DNA from: an uncultured Ruminiclostridium sp.
GTDB lineage: Bacteria; Bacillota; Clostridia; Oscillospirales; Ruminococcaceae
Direction of reading: 5' to 3'
DNA: 64,000 nt
NCBI GenBank assembly: GCA_934454635.1
Contig: CAKSFR010000003.1
Coordinates: forward strand, 124,001 to 188,000
Both the position numbers and the translations under genes were made by a program. The number at the start of each line of letters is the position of its first letter. The stretch's first letter is position 1. This document shows, piece by piece, positions 37,701-44,700 of the stretch. The notes beneath the pieces were generated by a model. The model made no database searches, was not told where the DNA came from, and was given only the letters and a program-made list of their open reading frames with translations.

Positions 37701-40123
37701 TTGCGAAAAAGGAGCTTACTGCGGCAGACTTTGATTTCACTCCCGCCGCCGATCTTGTATTCAATAACAAGGAAAAGACAGCGAAAGTTACGGCAAAGTC
37801 CGGCATGGAGGGCGTAGGCGATGTCACCGTTGAGTATTACAGCGGCGACGAGAAATTAGAATCCGCACCGATAAACGCGGGCGATTACACTGTAAAAATA
37901 TCGGTTGACGAGGGCAAATTCTACAAGGCTGCCGAGCTTGAGGATCCCGCATGGGTGTTCGCCATTGCAAAGGCAGACGCTCCCGCCGTTCCCGATATCA
38001 GGCTTTCCTATAACTGGCAGACGGACGAGGACATTACGGTATTTGTCCCCGGACTTCCCGAAAACATGGGACAGATAGACAGAGAGGGAATGTCGCTGCC
38101 TGTGGAATGCTCTGAATATATAATTAATGGAACGAATCGTGTCTTTTTGTCTGACTTGGATAACATTTATTCCGACCGAGAGTTTACTTTCCACTTAGGA
38201 CCGTTCATAGAGGAGTTTAAGGACCAAGACAACTGGATAAAGGCGACTCTGTCCACGCAGAACTACAACGATATCGTATTCACGATTCGCGTTGAGCTTA
38301 ACGACAAGGCAAACAGGGAAGCGCCGAGTCTTGACGATTTTGACATTGTGTTCACCGAAAACGGAAATGATATCACCGCGACGATAGCTACAGCGCTTGA
38401 GGGCGTGGAATACAGCTTTGACGGCGTTTACTGGAGCAGCGTAAACACGCTTACCATAGGTCACGACAAGCTTGTAACAGGCTATATCTGTTATGCTCAG
38501 ACCGACGACGCAAATGCGAGCGCGCCTGTTTCAAAGCAGGCAAACTCAGGTCACGGCACGATGCTTGTTCATCACGACCGCGTTGAACCGACCTGTGTGA
38601 ATGCGGGAAATATTGAGTACTGGAGCTGTGAGCTGTGCGGAAAGTTCTTCGCGGACGAAAACGCGATGAACGAACTGGCAAGCGAGCAAATCGTGCTTTC
38701 CGCTTCTGAAAAATATCATTCGCTCGCTCATCATGACCGCGTTGAGCCGACCTGCCTTAATGCAGGAAATATCGAATACTGGAGCTGTGCGTTGTGCGGA
38801 AAGTTCTTCGCGGACGAAAACGCGGTGAACGAACTGACAAGTGAGCAAATCGTGCTTGCAGCTTCGGGAAAATATCATTCGCTCGTACACTACGCGCGGG
38901 TTGAACCGACCTGCACGCTCACCGGTACGGTTGAGCACTGGCGCTGCGCTTTATGCAATAAATTCTTCGCGGACGCAAACGCTCTGAATGAGATTACGGA
39001 TATCGTGATTGCCACTTCCGGCAAGCACCTTTCGTTCACGCATCACGAGCGCGTTGAACCTACCTGCGTAAAGGAGGGCAGCATTGAATACTGGAGCTGC
39101 GGCTTCTGCGGCAAGCTCTTCGCCGACGCGAACGCTCTGAACGAGATCACAAGCGCGGATATCGTGATAGCCGCTTCGGGCAAGCACGGCGCGACCGAGA
39201 TCAGAAACAAGGTTGCCCCGACAAAGGATACCGCGGGCTACACGGGCGATACCGTGTGCGTTGTCTGCGGCGAAACGCTCGTTCGCGGCACGGTTATCCC
39301 GCCTTACGGCGGCTATAACCCCGGCGCGGCGGCTACGACCACGACTGCGGCGACCACCACGACTACGGCGACCGAGCCTGACGAAATTGAACCCGAAGAC
39401 GACGCGGAGGATCTCGGCGACGACACGCTTTCCGAGCCTGAGAACGAGCCTTTCATCAAGGGCGACAACGGAAAAATCGGCTGGGACGTAATTCTTGACA
39501 AGATCAGCGGCGCGCGCGAGGGCGACACGATAGACATTGATATGAACGGCACCACCGAGCTTCCGAAAGACATTCTGAAAGAAATAAAGGGCAAGGATAT
39601 CACGCTCGTTCTCGACATGGGCGGCGGCTTCGCGTGGGAGATAAACGGAAACGGCGTAACCGCTCCGCGCGATATCGACATGGGAGTGAGCAAGGGCGCG
39701 AATATCCCCGTAAAGGTTATAAACGCGGTGACGGGCGAGTTCGGATACATCTCCATAACGCTTGAACACGACGGCGAATTTGGCTTCAAGGCAGAGCTGA
39801 GAGTGGATCTGGGCAAGCGCAACAAGGGACTGTTCGCGAACCTCTACTATTACCTCGGCGAGGACAAATCCGAGCTTATGGGCTGCGGAAAAATCGACAA
39901 AAACGGCAAAACGAAGCTGGAATTTACGCACGCTTCGGAGTATGTTATAGTGATTGACGACTACGACCACACGGCGAAGCCTGCCGACGGGACGGACGGC
40001 GAAGTTATCACCGTTCCGACCGACGACGAGGACGGAAACCCGCCCACGGGCGTAACGCTCAGCCTTGCGGCGGTGCTTATCGCCGGCGCTGCGGCAGCAG
40101 CTTTCAGAAAAAAGAGAGTGTGA
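31733..40123 (+). CDS. Giant GLUG-repeat surface protein with a sortase-type C-terminus
   Basis: A 2796-residue secreted protein. The signal peptide (LAALAAAIIVLAAALFIIPS) is followed by six large modules. Each opens with a strand like KNYVLAKDIDLAG and PFTGKFSGNGHTIKNV, and continues with GLUG-type repeats of the form VGGVCGxNxGTIxNCYNTGAVSG. Module openings lie near nt 31970, 32960, 33750, 34800, 35740 and 36650. Next come Ig-like/MBG-like domains (~37400-38000) and four Cys-rich repeats with VEPTC..CxxCGKFFADENA (38566-39187). A Thr-rich linker at 39337-39375 follows, then a final domain and the anchor NPPTG (40037-40051) with a membrane helix and RKKRV tail. It is probably an adhesin on the cell wall. 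ATG 31733 is chosen because AGGAGG lies 5 bases upstream. It lies in the opposite orientation to the next gene. Confidence 0.88.
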   Translation: MTNTKNRFLAALAAAIIVLAAALFIIPSVNASAAWDGSVAAAFAVGDGKTEGTAFEISNGAELAYLAQEVNKGTTYAGVYFKLTANIDLGGSEWTPIGYSKYDNNANRVNDSIIFAGTFDGQGHTISNLTISENGASKHLGLFGYSSGTIKNLYLENANITSLNGIGGICNNNSGTIEACGVNSGELKISGYNGGNFGGICESNDGYIAKCYNMADIIGGSENGGICASNNSGATIENCYNGGKVAAASGISNGGICSSNYGTLQSCLNFGKLSSESGNGGLYGICGTGVGTMSDCYNDSSVNNVNVSGYGGTKTNVENKTTLELCGATLPEGFDDTIWTAGSDTFESVDGSRFFGTATYIYPSLSGIGTTHLSEGTLVYDFGSMNGGFLEYTLIEDEEAFVALGQNSKSWDKNYVLAKDIDLAGRTDVMPIGSSDTPFTGKFSGNGHTIKNVEINKPEEDNIGLFGYNSGTIIRVGVKNAKIVGKDYVGGICGCNESNLNVCYSIGDVVAAYDHVGGICGNNADLGDVRNCYSVCKVSGSNYSNYIGSIAGENRGIIQDCCYSKAVSGVEAIGVGRSYANNIVDLPLSELVYILNYLPNSGFKNGSYTENVNGKLRTTTCIYPSIGNVGEPYTVVKNEYNFGMDTAADWDDFEYIDDKDGFLELVGDSSLWGKNYVLRANIDLDGAEITPIGNYDTPFTGKFSGNGHVVSNFKINMPNDNGVGLFGKSSGLIMDLGVENAEVKGNDCVGSVCGANVQPGTVINCYNTGAVLGSLQVGGVCGITGTATTVKNCYNTGAVSGEEEVGGVCGSNSTGIVENCYNTGAVSGETKVGGVCGYNGGALKNCYNTGAVSGNSEKVGGVCGYNYETIENCYSIGAVSGGPYTGSVCGHNKGTVKNCYYNIDIATCAALGESVANAANDNEDNNVKRLTTADFCGGTLPTGFGSVWAEGSTATEASQTNVKFRKATYTYPSLNGVGTAYSVKTQEYNFKVNSADADDWQECTIITTTEQFKAIGENSESLGKNYVLNADIDFGGAEIDPIGNYYTHFTGKFSGNGHKIKNVKINKPDEDYIGLFSVNYGLIIDLYVENAKIVGKDIVGGICAWSSGSLSSDLAMIRNCVFTGTVQGKSKVGGICGLNGNSVIENCYSIADITGTSNVGGICGMMTYNPHGVSIKCCYSVGKVSGGDYDGYIYAIGSIVGFSDPSNSGVGIENCYYDKNVSSLGAIGTDEYDSSAADNEANNVKGLTTAELCGTTLPNGFGSVWAAGKIKTSEPNGKFRTVTYTYPSLNGVGTAYSVKTQEYNFKINSTGADDWQEYTLIENEAQFIAIGNDSTSWGKNYVLAKELNLSGKTITPIGNNGTSFTGKFSGDGYTIKNVKMSTDEDLSGGYGLFGVNTGLIMNLAVEGDISYTLSNGRKNIGGICGKNDIGGKIFYCSFEGTVHNKGNNYVGGICGENKGLIEYCYAFADVTSDRYFAGGICGRHDDYSGIDSDIYYCYFVGKVSINEGNDDSVGAIVASSTASTRYLNCYYDKERSDVADNGLGVGKTTKELCEAVNLFGSYEKTWTTGSYAVTTDAENSNLRTVEYTYPNLVCMKKAAKSGTMQQYNFKTDGADDWQEYTLISTEAQLKAIGNDEESLSKNYVLGANINLGGAEITPIGYESEPFTGKFSGDGRVVSNFKINMPDSGFCVGLFGCNDGLIMNVGVENAKVTGYENVGGVCGLNTGTIINCYNTGSVSGEYKTVGGVCGYNKTNGAGTNKAIVANCYNTGTVSGSDLQVGGVCGGNDGTVTNCYNTGAVSGTTSVGSVCGENYATITNCYYNKDVSSLGAIGATGDDEANNVKGLTTIEMTSDSALTAMKLDDTIWVKKPNDKSRGIAYYPSFSEKNATSVEYTAELEFVKIGDKTPAYGDDITFSAKAFINYENGASCPAAGGSFSIRIGGAPVVESTEFTDGEATYTAKTVDETTFTLVYTNADYFADEVTKDLVVDIAKKELTAADFDFTPAADLVFNNKEKTAKVTAKSGMEGVGDVTVEYYSGDEKLESAPINAGDYTVKISVDEGKFYKAAELEDPAWVFAIAKADAPAVPDIRLSYNWQTDEDITVFVPGLPENMGQIDREGMSLPVECSEYIINGTNRVFLSDLDNIYSDREFTFHLGPFIEEFKDQDNWIKATLSTQNYNDIVFTIRVELNDKANREAPSLDDFDIVFTENGNDITATIATALEGVEYSFDGVYWSSVNTLTIGHDKLVTGYICYAQTDDANASAPVSKQANSGHGTMLVHHDRVEPTCVNAGNIEYWSCELCGKFFADENAMNELASEQIVLSASEKYHSLAHHDRVEPTCLNAGNIEYWSCALCGKFFADENAVNELTSEQIVLAASGKYHSLVHYARVEPTCTLTGTVEHWRCALCNKFFADANALNEITDIVIATSGKHLSFTHHERVEPTCVKEGSIEYWSCGFCGKLFADANALNEITSADIVIAASGKHGATEIRNKVAPTKDTAGYTGDTVCVVCGETLVRGTVIPPYGGYNPGAAATTTTAATTTTTATEPDEIEPEDDAEDLGDDTLSEPENEPFIKGDNGKIGWDVILDKISGAREGDTIDIDMNGTTELPKDILKEIKGKDITLVLDMGGGFAWEINGNGVTAPRDIDMGVSKGANIPVKVINAVTGEFGYISITLEHDGEFGFKAELRVDLGKRNKGLFANLYYYLGEDKSELMGCGKIDKNGKTKLEFTHASEYVIVIDDYDHTAKPADGTDGEVITVPTDDEDGNPPTGVTLSLAAVLIAGAAAAAFRKKRV

Positions 40124-40156
40124 AGAGGGAAAGCAGGAAATCCTGAACAATAAATG

Positions 40157-40220
40157 AAAAGCCCCCGATTGTCTGACAAATAGGGTACACCCGAAAATGT
40201 CTGACAAAAGGGGGCTTTTT
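40157..40220. terminator. Bidirectional terminator with internal TGTCTGACAAA direct repeats
   Basis: AAAAGCCCCC at 40157 pairs with GGGGGCTTTT at 40210-40219 between convergent genes. The 43-base loop holds GTCTGAC twice (40171-40177 and 40200-40206) and the dyad GGGTACACCC. The long loop and repeats are unusual for a plain terminator. Confidence 0.65.
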
Positions 40221-40258
40221 ATGTATTACGCTATCTCACAAAATTCCGTATAGCAGCG

Positions 40259-41833
40259 TCACTTTGAGCTGCGGAATGTTGTCAGATCAAGCTTTTTGAG
40301 CTTGTCCGCAGTTCTGATAAGTACGAACTGACCCGACATTATGTTGACTCCCGTTGCGAGATATTCCATTATCATTTCGATAGGAACCGCCACCGCGAGC
40401 CCTTCTGCGGGGATTCCGAGCAGGGTTAATATAACCGAATAGACCGCTATGCCGCCGCCGGGTATCGGGGGCGCCGCAATCGATACCAGAACGATACCGA
40501 TAACGGCGGTTATCAGCCATGTGACCGTTATTTCAACCTGATAAAAAACAGCCAGATAGGCAACAACGCTTGACATTATCGCCGCTACGCCGGGCATACA
40601 CACGACCTGCCCGAACGGAATGCCGAAATCCGCAAGCGAACGTTCTATTCCGAATTTATTGCAGCACGTTTCATGGTTAGTCAAATACACGGCGGAAGAC
40701 GAGCCTGTCGATACGGACAAAATAAAAGACGGAAGCATTTTTTTGACGATGTTCGCAAACGATGTCCTGTATTTTATTGAAAGAAAAATTATCATCAGCA
40801 GCATGAGCAGCAGGCAAGCCGCAATCACCAGCAGAACGGTGTTCAGTGAGTTGAAAACAATGTCGGATTCGCCCGAAACGTAAATATGCAGCACCGTAAC
40901 GCATACCAAAAACGGCATAAGACCGTTCACCCATATCATTAGCTGTTGGAAAATATCCTGAAGCTCAAAAACCATATCGCCGACCACTTTTATTTTCGTG
41001 CTCAGAGCGAGAATGACCGCGCCGAATATCATGGCGAGAAAAATTATCTGAAGCGAATTGCCCGTGATGAACGGAGAAAAGAAATTGTCGGGGATTATGT
41101 CAAGTATCATTTGAATTATCGCAGAGCCGTCGTTAACGCTGTTTTCGGCGGAAACGATCTGCATATTGAATACCGCGGAAGCCGCCGCAAGAACAGCCGC
41201 AACGGTTAGCGACGAGATGACCAGAGTGTCCCTGATTATGCGAAGTCCCGCAGATTTCAGAGTGGATATATCCCCTATCGCAAGTATCCCGGAAAGCACC
41301 GATAAAAATATTATCGGACCCGAGATTGCGGTAATAAAGCCGATCATTGTTTCAAACAGCGGGGAAGCCGACGAAGCAAGAAAAGTCTTTACAGACAGCG
41401 CGGGGAAAAGCTCGGAAAACAGTATTACCAGCAGGCTGACCGCAAGCGCGGCAACAATCCCCAGCCATGCCGCTTTTTTCTTTTTTGTGACGGGGACGGA
41501 AACGATATTATATCCGTTTTTGAAGTGATAGTCGGGAATAAGGTCGTACATTGTGAGCAGCGCGCTCATTTCTCCGCTGTCCATTCGCGGATCGAACGGT
41601 TCTCCGCGAAAACGGAGCTGTATAGACGATTTGCCGAAGCGCTTCTTGAGAGCGATCTCCGCTTCACAGTTTTCGCCCGCCTTGCCGCGGATACTCAGCA
41701 TTATTTCTTCCGCTGTAAGGCATATCCGTTTGGCTTCTTTCGGCTGACACTTGTTTTTGTTTATCAGCTCCGCTTCAAGTTCCTCGGATATTCGGTCAAT
41801 GTCTGCCCCGCTAAGGGCGGTTTTCTGATTCAA
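40259..41833 (-). CDS. DAACS-type cation symporter with an N-terminal ATPase-like cytoplasmic domain
   Basis: A 524-residue protein. Residues ~1-118 are soluble and resemble a GHKL/anti-sigma type ATPase fold (AKRICLTAEEIMLSI, then LRFRGEPFDPRMDSGE). From ~119 on it follows the dicarboxylate/amino-acid:cation symporter family, with eight or so membrane segments and the serine-rich loop SVSTGSSSAVYLTN. The signature NMDGT of that family is replaced by GQVVCMPGVAA, and the second substrate motif is MEYLATGVNIMSG. Substrate specificity is therefore open. The start is TTG at 41833, set by AAAGGAGG eight bases upstream. It is monocistronic. Confidence 0.8.
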   Translation of the reverse strand: MNQKTALSGADIDRISEELEAELINKNKCQPKEAKRICLTAEEIMLSIRGKAGENCEAEIALKKRFGKSSIQLRFRGEPFDPRMDSGEMSALLTMYDLIPDYHFKNGYNIVSVPVTKKKKAAWLGIVAALAVSLLVILFSELFPALSVKTFLASSASPLFETMIGFITAISGPIIFLSVLSGILAIGDISTLKSAGLRIIRDTLVISSLTVAAVLAAASAVFNMQIVSAENSVNDGSAIIQMILDIIPDNFFSPFITGNSLQIIFLAMIFGAVILALSTKIKVVGDMVFELQDIFQQLMIWVNGLMPFLVCVTVLHIYVSGESDIVFNSLNTVLLVIAACLLLMLLMIIFLSIKYRTSFANIVKKMLPSFILSVSTGSSSAVYLTNHETCCNKFGIERSLADFGIPFGQVVCMPGVAAIMSSVVAYLAVFYQVEITVTWLITAVIGIVLVSIAAPPIPGGGIAVYSVILTLLGIPAEGLAVAVPIEMIMEYLATGVNIMSGQFVLIRTADKLKKLDLTTFRSSK

Positions 41834-41870
41834 AATCTGTTCCTCCTTTTATTTGTTGACATTTATTGAC

Positions 41871-41899
41871 ATTATACATCATCGGCGGCAAATAGTCAA
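41871..41899 (-). promoter_or_regulatory. Promoter of the symporter gene
   Basis: On the reverse strand: TTGACT, 17 bases and TATAAT, 38 bases before the TTG start. The rest of 41900-42066 shows no feature I can name. Confidence 0.75.
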
Positions 41900-42066
41900 G
41901 GAAAAAACGATTGAAACAGCGGGCGCTGTATGGATAATCAATTTTCGGCGGAGATTTGTCCGAAAACAGTTGAATAACGCAAGGGGTGAGAAAATCAAAA
42001 ACTGCGGCAATAGCGCCAAATTAATCGAAGCTTCGTTTTTTGCGCATTGTCCGATATTCGGGCAAT

Positions 42067-42095
42067 AAAAAAAAGACCCCGCGCGCCGCAGAGCC
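42067..42095 (-). terminator. Terminator of the zinc-ribbon membrane protein gene
   Basis: On the reverse strand, GGCTCTGC pairs with GCGGGGTC (eight positions, three G-U) and is followed by eight T. Confidence 0.65.
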
Positions 42096-42109
42096 TTTTG
42101 TTTATGCCG

Positions 42110-42538
42110 TTACTTGATAAGCGTGATTTTTCCGATTATGGGAAGCTCTTTCGCTTCGCCGTTCGCCGCGTTTACGATACCCATTATCATAAGTATAAGG
42201 AACGCAATGCTTGCGATACCCATAATTGCCGCGATGATCCAGCCTATAAACGGGATCGCGCCGAAAATACCCGTAACAACGCCCCATATCGTGCTGATGA
42301 TCGCGAGAACAAGTCCCTGATTAGCGTGGAAACGCGCGAATCTCGACTGAGGCGCGGCAACCAGCGGAATGATAACGAGCCAGCTGAGATATGCGAGAAT
42401 AGCCATTCCCTTGTTGCTTTCGATATCCTGGCTGTCGAAAGAAGCGGTGAAGTCCGACGCGCCTGCGGAAGCTCCGCAAGAGGGACATGACTGAGAGCCG
42501 TCGGGAATCTGCGCTCCGCAGTTTTTGCAGAATGCCAT
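42110..42538 (-). CDS. Zinc-ribbon plus DUF4870-like membrane protein
   Basis: A 142-residue protein. It starts with a zinc ribbon (MAFCKNCGAQIPDGSQSCPSC, two CxxC knuckles in the first ~22 residues). A short linker leads to three hydrophobic segments (ILAYLSWLVIIPLV, IISTIWGVVTGIFGAIPFIG, GIASIAFLILMIMGIV), as in DUF4870/Tic20-like proteins. FARFHANQG between segments one and two is typical of that family. Function unknown. ATG 42538 has AGGAGGA ~7 bases upstream. A promoter-like TGGACA, 18 bases, TATAAT lies at 42583-42612. Confidence 0.85.
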   Translation of the reverse strand: MAFCKNCGAQIPDGSQSCPSCGASAGASDFTASFDSQDIESNKGMAILAYLSWLVIIPLVAAPQSRFARFHANQGLVLAIISTIWGVVTGIFGAIPFIGWIIAAIMGIASIAFLILMIMGIVNAANGEAKELPIIGKITLIK

Positions 42539-42582
42539 AGTAAAATCCTCCTCATATTTTACGGCGAACGCCGTTTTCATCA

Positions 42583-42612
42583 ATTATATCACATTTTTGC
42601 TGCATTTGTCCA
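42583..42612 (-). promoter_or_regulatory. Promoter of the zinc-ribbon membrane protein gene
   Basis: On the reverse strand: TGGACA, an 18-base spacer and TATAAT, 45 bases before the ATG. Confidence 0.55.
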
Positions 42613-42745
42613 CAAATAAAAAAGAAAAACGCAAATTGACATAAATTTTTGTGCAAATTCATTGTTAAAAACGGGAATATCCGGGGAAAATTTGTCATAC
42701 TGCAATATTTAACGTGCATTATGCGCTGCGCACACCCGTCCCGCC

Positions 42746-42774
42746 TTGACATATTGAATAATTTATGGCATAAT
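42746..42774 (+). promoter_or_regulatory. Promoter of the CorC-like operon
   Basis: TTGACA, 17 bases and CATAAT, preceded by TTATGG (extended -10). It lies about 68 bases before the start used for the CorC-like gene. Confidence 0.7.
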
Positions 42775-42841
42775 ATATTGTACAGCTTTACAAAAAATGT
42801 TTTGCTGAAATTTTTTGACACGAAAGGATCCTTTTTACAAA

Positions 42842-44110
42842 ATGGAAGACCACATAGCCACGATTATCTTTATTATCATTCTCGTAGCTTTTTCCGCATT
42901 CTTCTCGGCAACAGAAACCAGCTTCACAAGCGCGAACAAAATACGCCTTAAAAGTAAGGCGGACAACGGCTCAAAGTCGGCTGCGCGCGCGCTGAAAATA
43001 ATCAACCGCTTCGACAAAACCCTCACCACTATCCTTATCGGCAACAACATTGTAAATATACTTACCTCGTCGCTCGCGACCGTTATGTGCATTGACCTTT
43101 TCAAGGAAAACGGCTCGCTTATATCAACTGTCGCGACCACGTTTATCGTACTTATTTTCGGCGAAATTCTCCCGAAAACCATTGCAAAGGGGCACGCGGA
43201 GAGCTTTATCTGCGCGGTAAGCCTGCCCGTAAGCATACTTATAACAGTTTTTACGCCCCTTTCGGCGTTCTTCCTGCTGCTTCAGAAAGGCGCGACCAAG
43301 CTTTTCAGCGGCAAAAACAAGGAAGTCAGCATGACCGAGCAGGAGCTTATGCACATCATCGACGAAATCGAGGACGAGGGAGTTCTTGAGGAGCAGGAAA
43401 GCGACCTTGTGCGCAGCGCGCTTGTTTTCGACGAAACGGTCGTTTCGGAGGTAATCACGCCGCGCGTTAATATTACCGCTGTCGAGATAAATTCCGGCAC
43501 TGACAAGGTCAAGGAGCTGTTTCTTTCTGAATCCTATTCGCGCCTGCCCGTTTATGAAAAGACTATCGACCATATCGTCGGCGTTATTACGCAGAAAGAC
43601 TTTTTCGAGCGCATGGTGCGCGGCGGGACGTTCTATATCCGCGACATTATTCAGGAAACCATGCATATCCCAGATCTTATGAAGCTTTCCGACGTTCTGC
43701 GCCAGATGCAGAAAAGGAAAATTCACCTCGCGGTCGTCGTTGACCAGTACGGCGGCACGGAGGGTATCGTTACGCTTGAAGATATTCTTGAGGAACTTGT
43801 CGGGGAGATCTGGGACGAGGACGACGAGATAACCGCGCCCGTGAAATTCATCTCCGAAACCGTTTTTGAAACGACTGGAGAGGTGTCGCAGAACGACTTT
43901 AACCGCTTTTTTGAGGCGCGCGGAATGGACTATAAGCTTGACACCGAGAGCAACACCGTCGGCGGCTGGATCTTCGAGCTTTTCGGGCGTATTCCCGAGC
44001 CGGGCGACACTATCGAAACCGATAAGTTCCGCATAACGGTCGAAACGCTCGACAATTTCCGTATCGGAACGATTCGCTTTGAAATTCTCGCGCCGCAGAG
44101 ATCCGAATAA
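42842..44110 (+). CDS. CNNM/CorC (HlyC-type) membrane protein with CBS domains
   Basis: A 422-residue protein. An N-terminal DUF21/CNNM transmembrane domain (~1-180; SAFFSATETSFTSANKIRL, TILIGNNIVNILTSSLAT, IFGEILPKTIAKGH) leads to paired CBS domains (~200-320; VITPRVNITAVEI, SRLPVYEKTIDHIVGVI, VVVDQYGGTEGIVTLEDILE). The transporter-associated CorC_HlyC domain ends the protein (FFEARGMDYKLDTESNTVGG). Members are linked to magnesium or cobalt export. ATG 42842 is chosen, although its GAAAGGA is 13 bases away; an in-frame TTG at 42815 has no better site. It overlaps the next gene by one base. Confidence 0.9.
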   Translation: MEDHIATIIFIIILVAFSAFFSATETSFTSANKIRLKSKADNGSKSAARALKIINRFDKTLTTILIGNNIVNILTSSLATVMCIDLFKENGSLISTVATTFIVLIFGEILPKTIAKGHAESFICAVSLPVSILITVFTPLSAFFLLLQKGATKLFSGKNKEVSMTEQELMHIIDEIEDEGVLEEQESDLVRSALVFDETVVSEVITPRVNITAVEINSGTDKVKELFLSESYSRLPVYEKTIDHIVGVITQKDFFERMVRGGTFYIRDIIQETMHIPDLMKLSDVLRQMQKRKIHLAVVVDQYGGTEGIVTLEDILEELVGEIWDEDDEITAPVKFISETVFETTGEVSQNDFNRFFEARGMDYKLDTESNTVGGWIFELFGRIPEPGDTIETDKFRITVETLDNFRIGTIRFEILAPQRSE

Positions 44111-44664
44111 TGATTTTTTACATTTGCGTCGCGGTAGTCGCGGTTTGCGGCTTTACTGCGGATATGATACTGCGCTACATGGAGAAAATACGCTCGTTCG
44201 GAATGGAAACGCGCCTGCATAATATAAAGGGCAAAACCATTCCGATAGAGGATTTTATCCCATATAACATAACCCTGCTTACCGTATTTTTCTCGGCGTT
44301 CGGAATTGCGGGAACGCTGCTGAAGCTGCTTGAAATGAACGGCTTTGTGACATTTCCCACCGCTGTAATGTGCGGAATGTTCGCGAACTTTTTCGCCGTG
44401 CGGCTGGTGCGGAAAATGCGCGTTAAGCCTATCCCAAAAAACGAGGATCTTAGCGGCTGCGACGCGGTCTGTACGGAGGATATTCCCGCAGACGGCTATG
44501 GGGCTGTGTGCGTGACGTGGAACGGGCGGAAATATACTTTTCCCGCAGTTCCGGCGAACGAAAATGAAATCAAGGCGGGCGAAAAGGTCGTTATCCTTTA
44601 CCGCTCGGACGGGGTCTGCTTTGCCGAAACTCCCGAACGTCTTATTGATGTACTTAACGAATAA
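44110..44664 (+). CDS. NfeD-like membrane protein
   Basis: A 184-residue protein. It has an N-terminal helix, a second hydrophobic hairpin (LLTVFFSAFGIAGTLLKLL, TAVMCGMFANFFAVRL), and a C-terminal OB-like domain from ~115 (GAVCVTWNGRKYTFPA, IKAGEKVVILYRSDGVCF). This matches the plan of NfeD/YqiJ-like proteins, whose soluble domain sits inside the membrane face. The start shares a base with the previous stop, so it is probably made together with the CorC-like protein. The family assignment is by architecture. Confidence 0.65.
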   Translation: MIFYICVAVVAVCGFTADMILRYMEKIRSFGMETRLHNIKGKTIPIEDFIPYNITLLTVFFSAFGIAGTLLKLLEMNGFVTFPTAVMCGMFANFFAVRLVRKMRVKPIPKNEDLSGCDAVCTEDIPADGYGAVCVTWNGRKYTFPAVPANENEIKAGEKVVILYRSDGVCFAETPERLIDVLNE

Positions 44665-44700
44665 CCGCGCAGAAACGATTGCTTCTGCGCGGTATAGTTT
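44664..44700. terminator. Terminator between convergent NfeD-like and PstS-fusion genes
   Basis: ACCGCGCAGAA and TTCTGCGCGGT pair perfectly around an eight-base loop, then TATAGTTTT. It begins at the last base of the NfeD-like stop codon. Confidence 0.75.
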
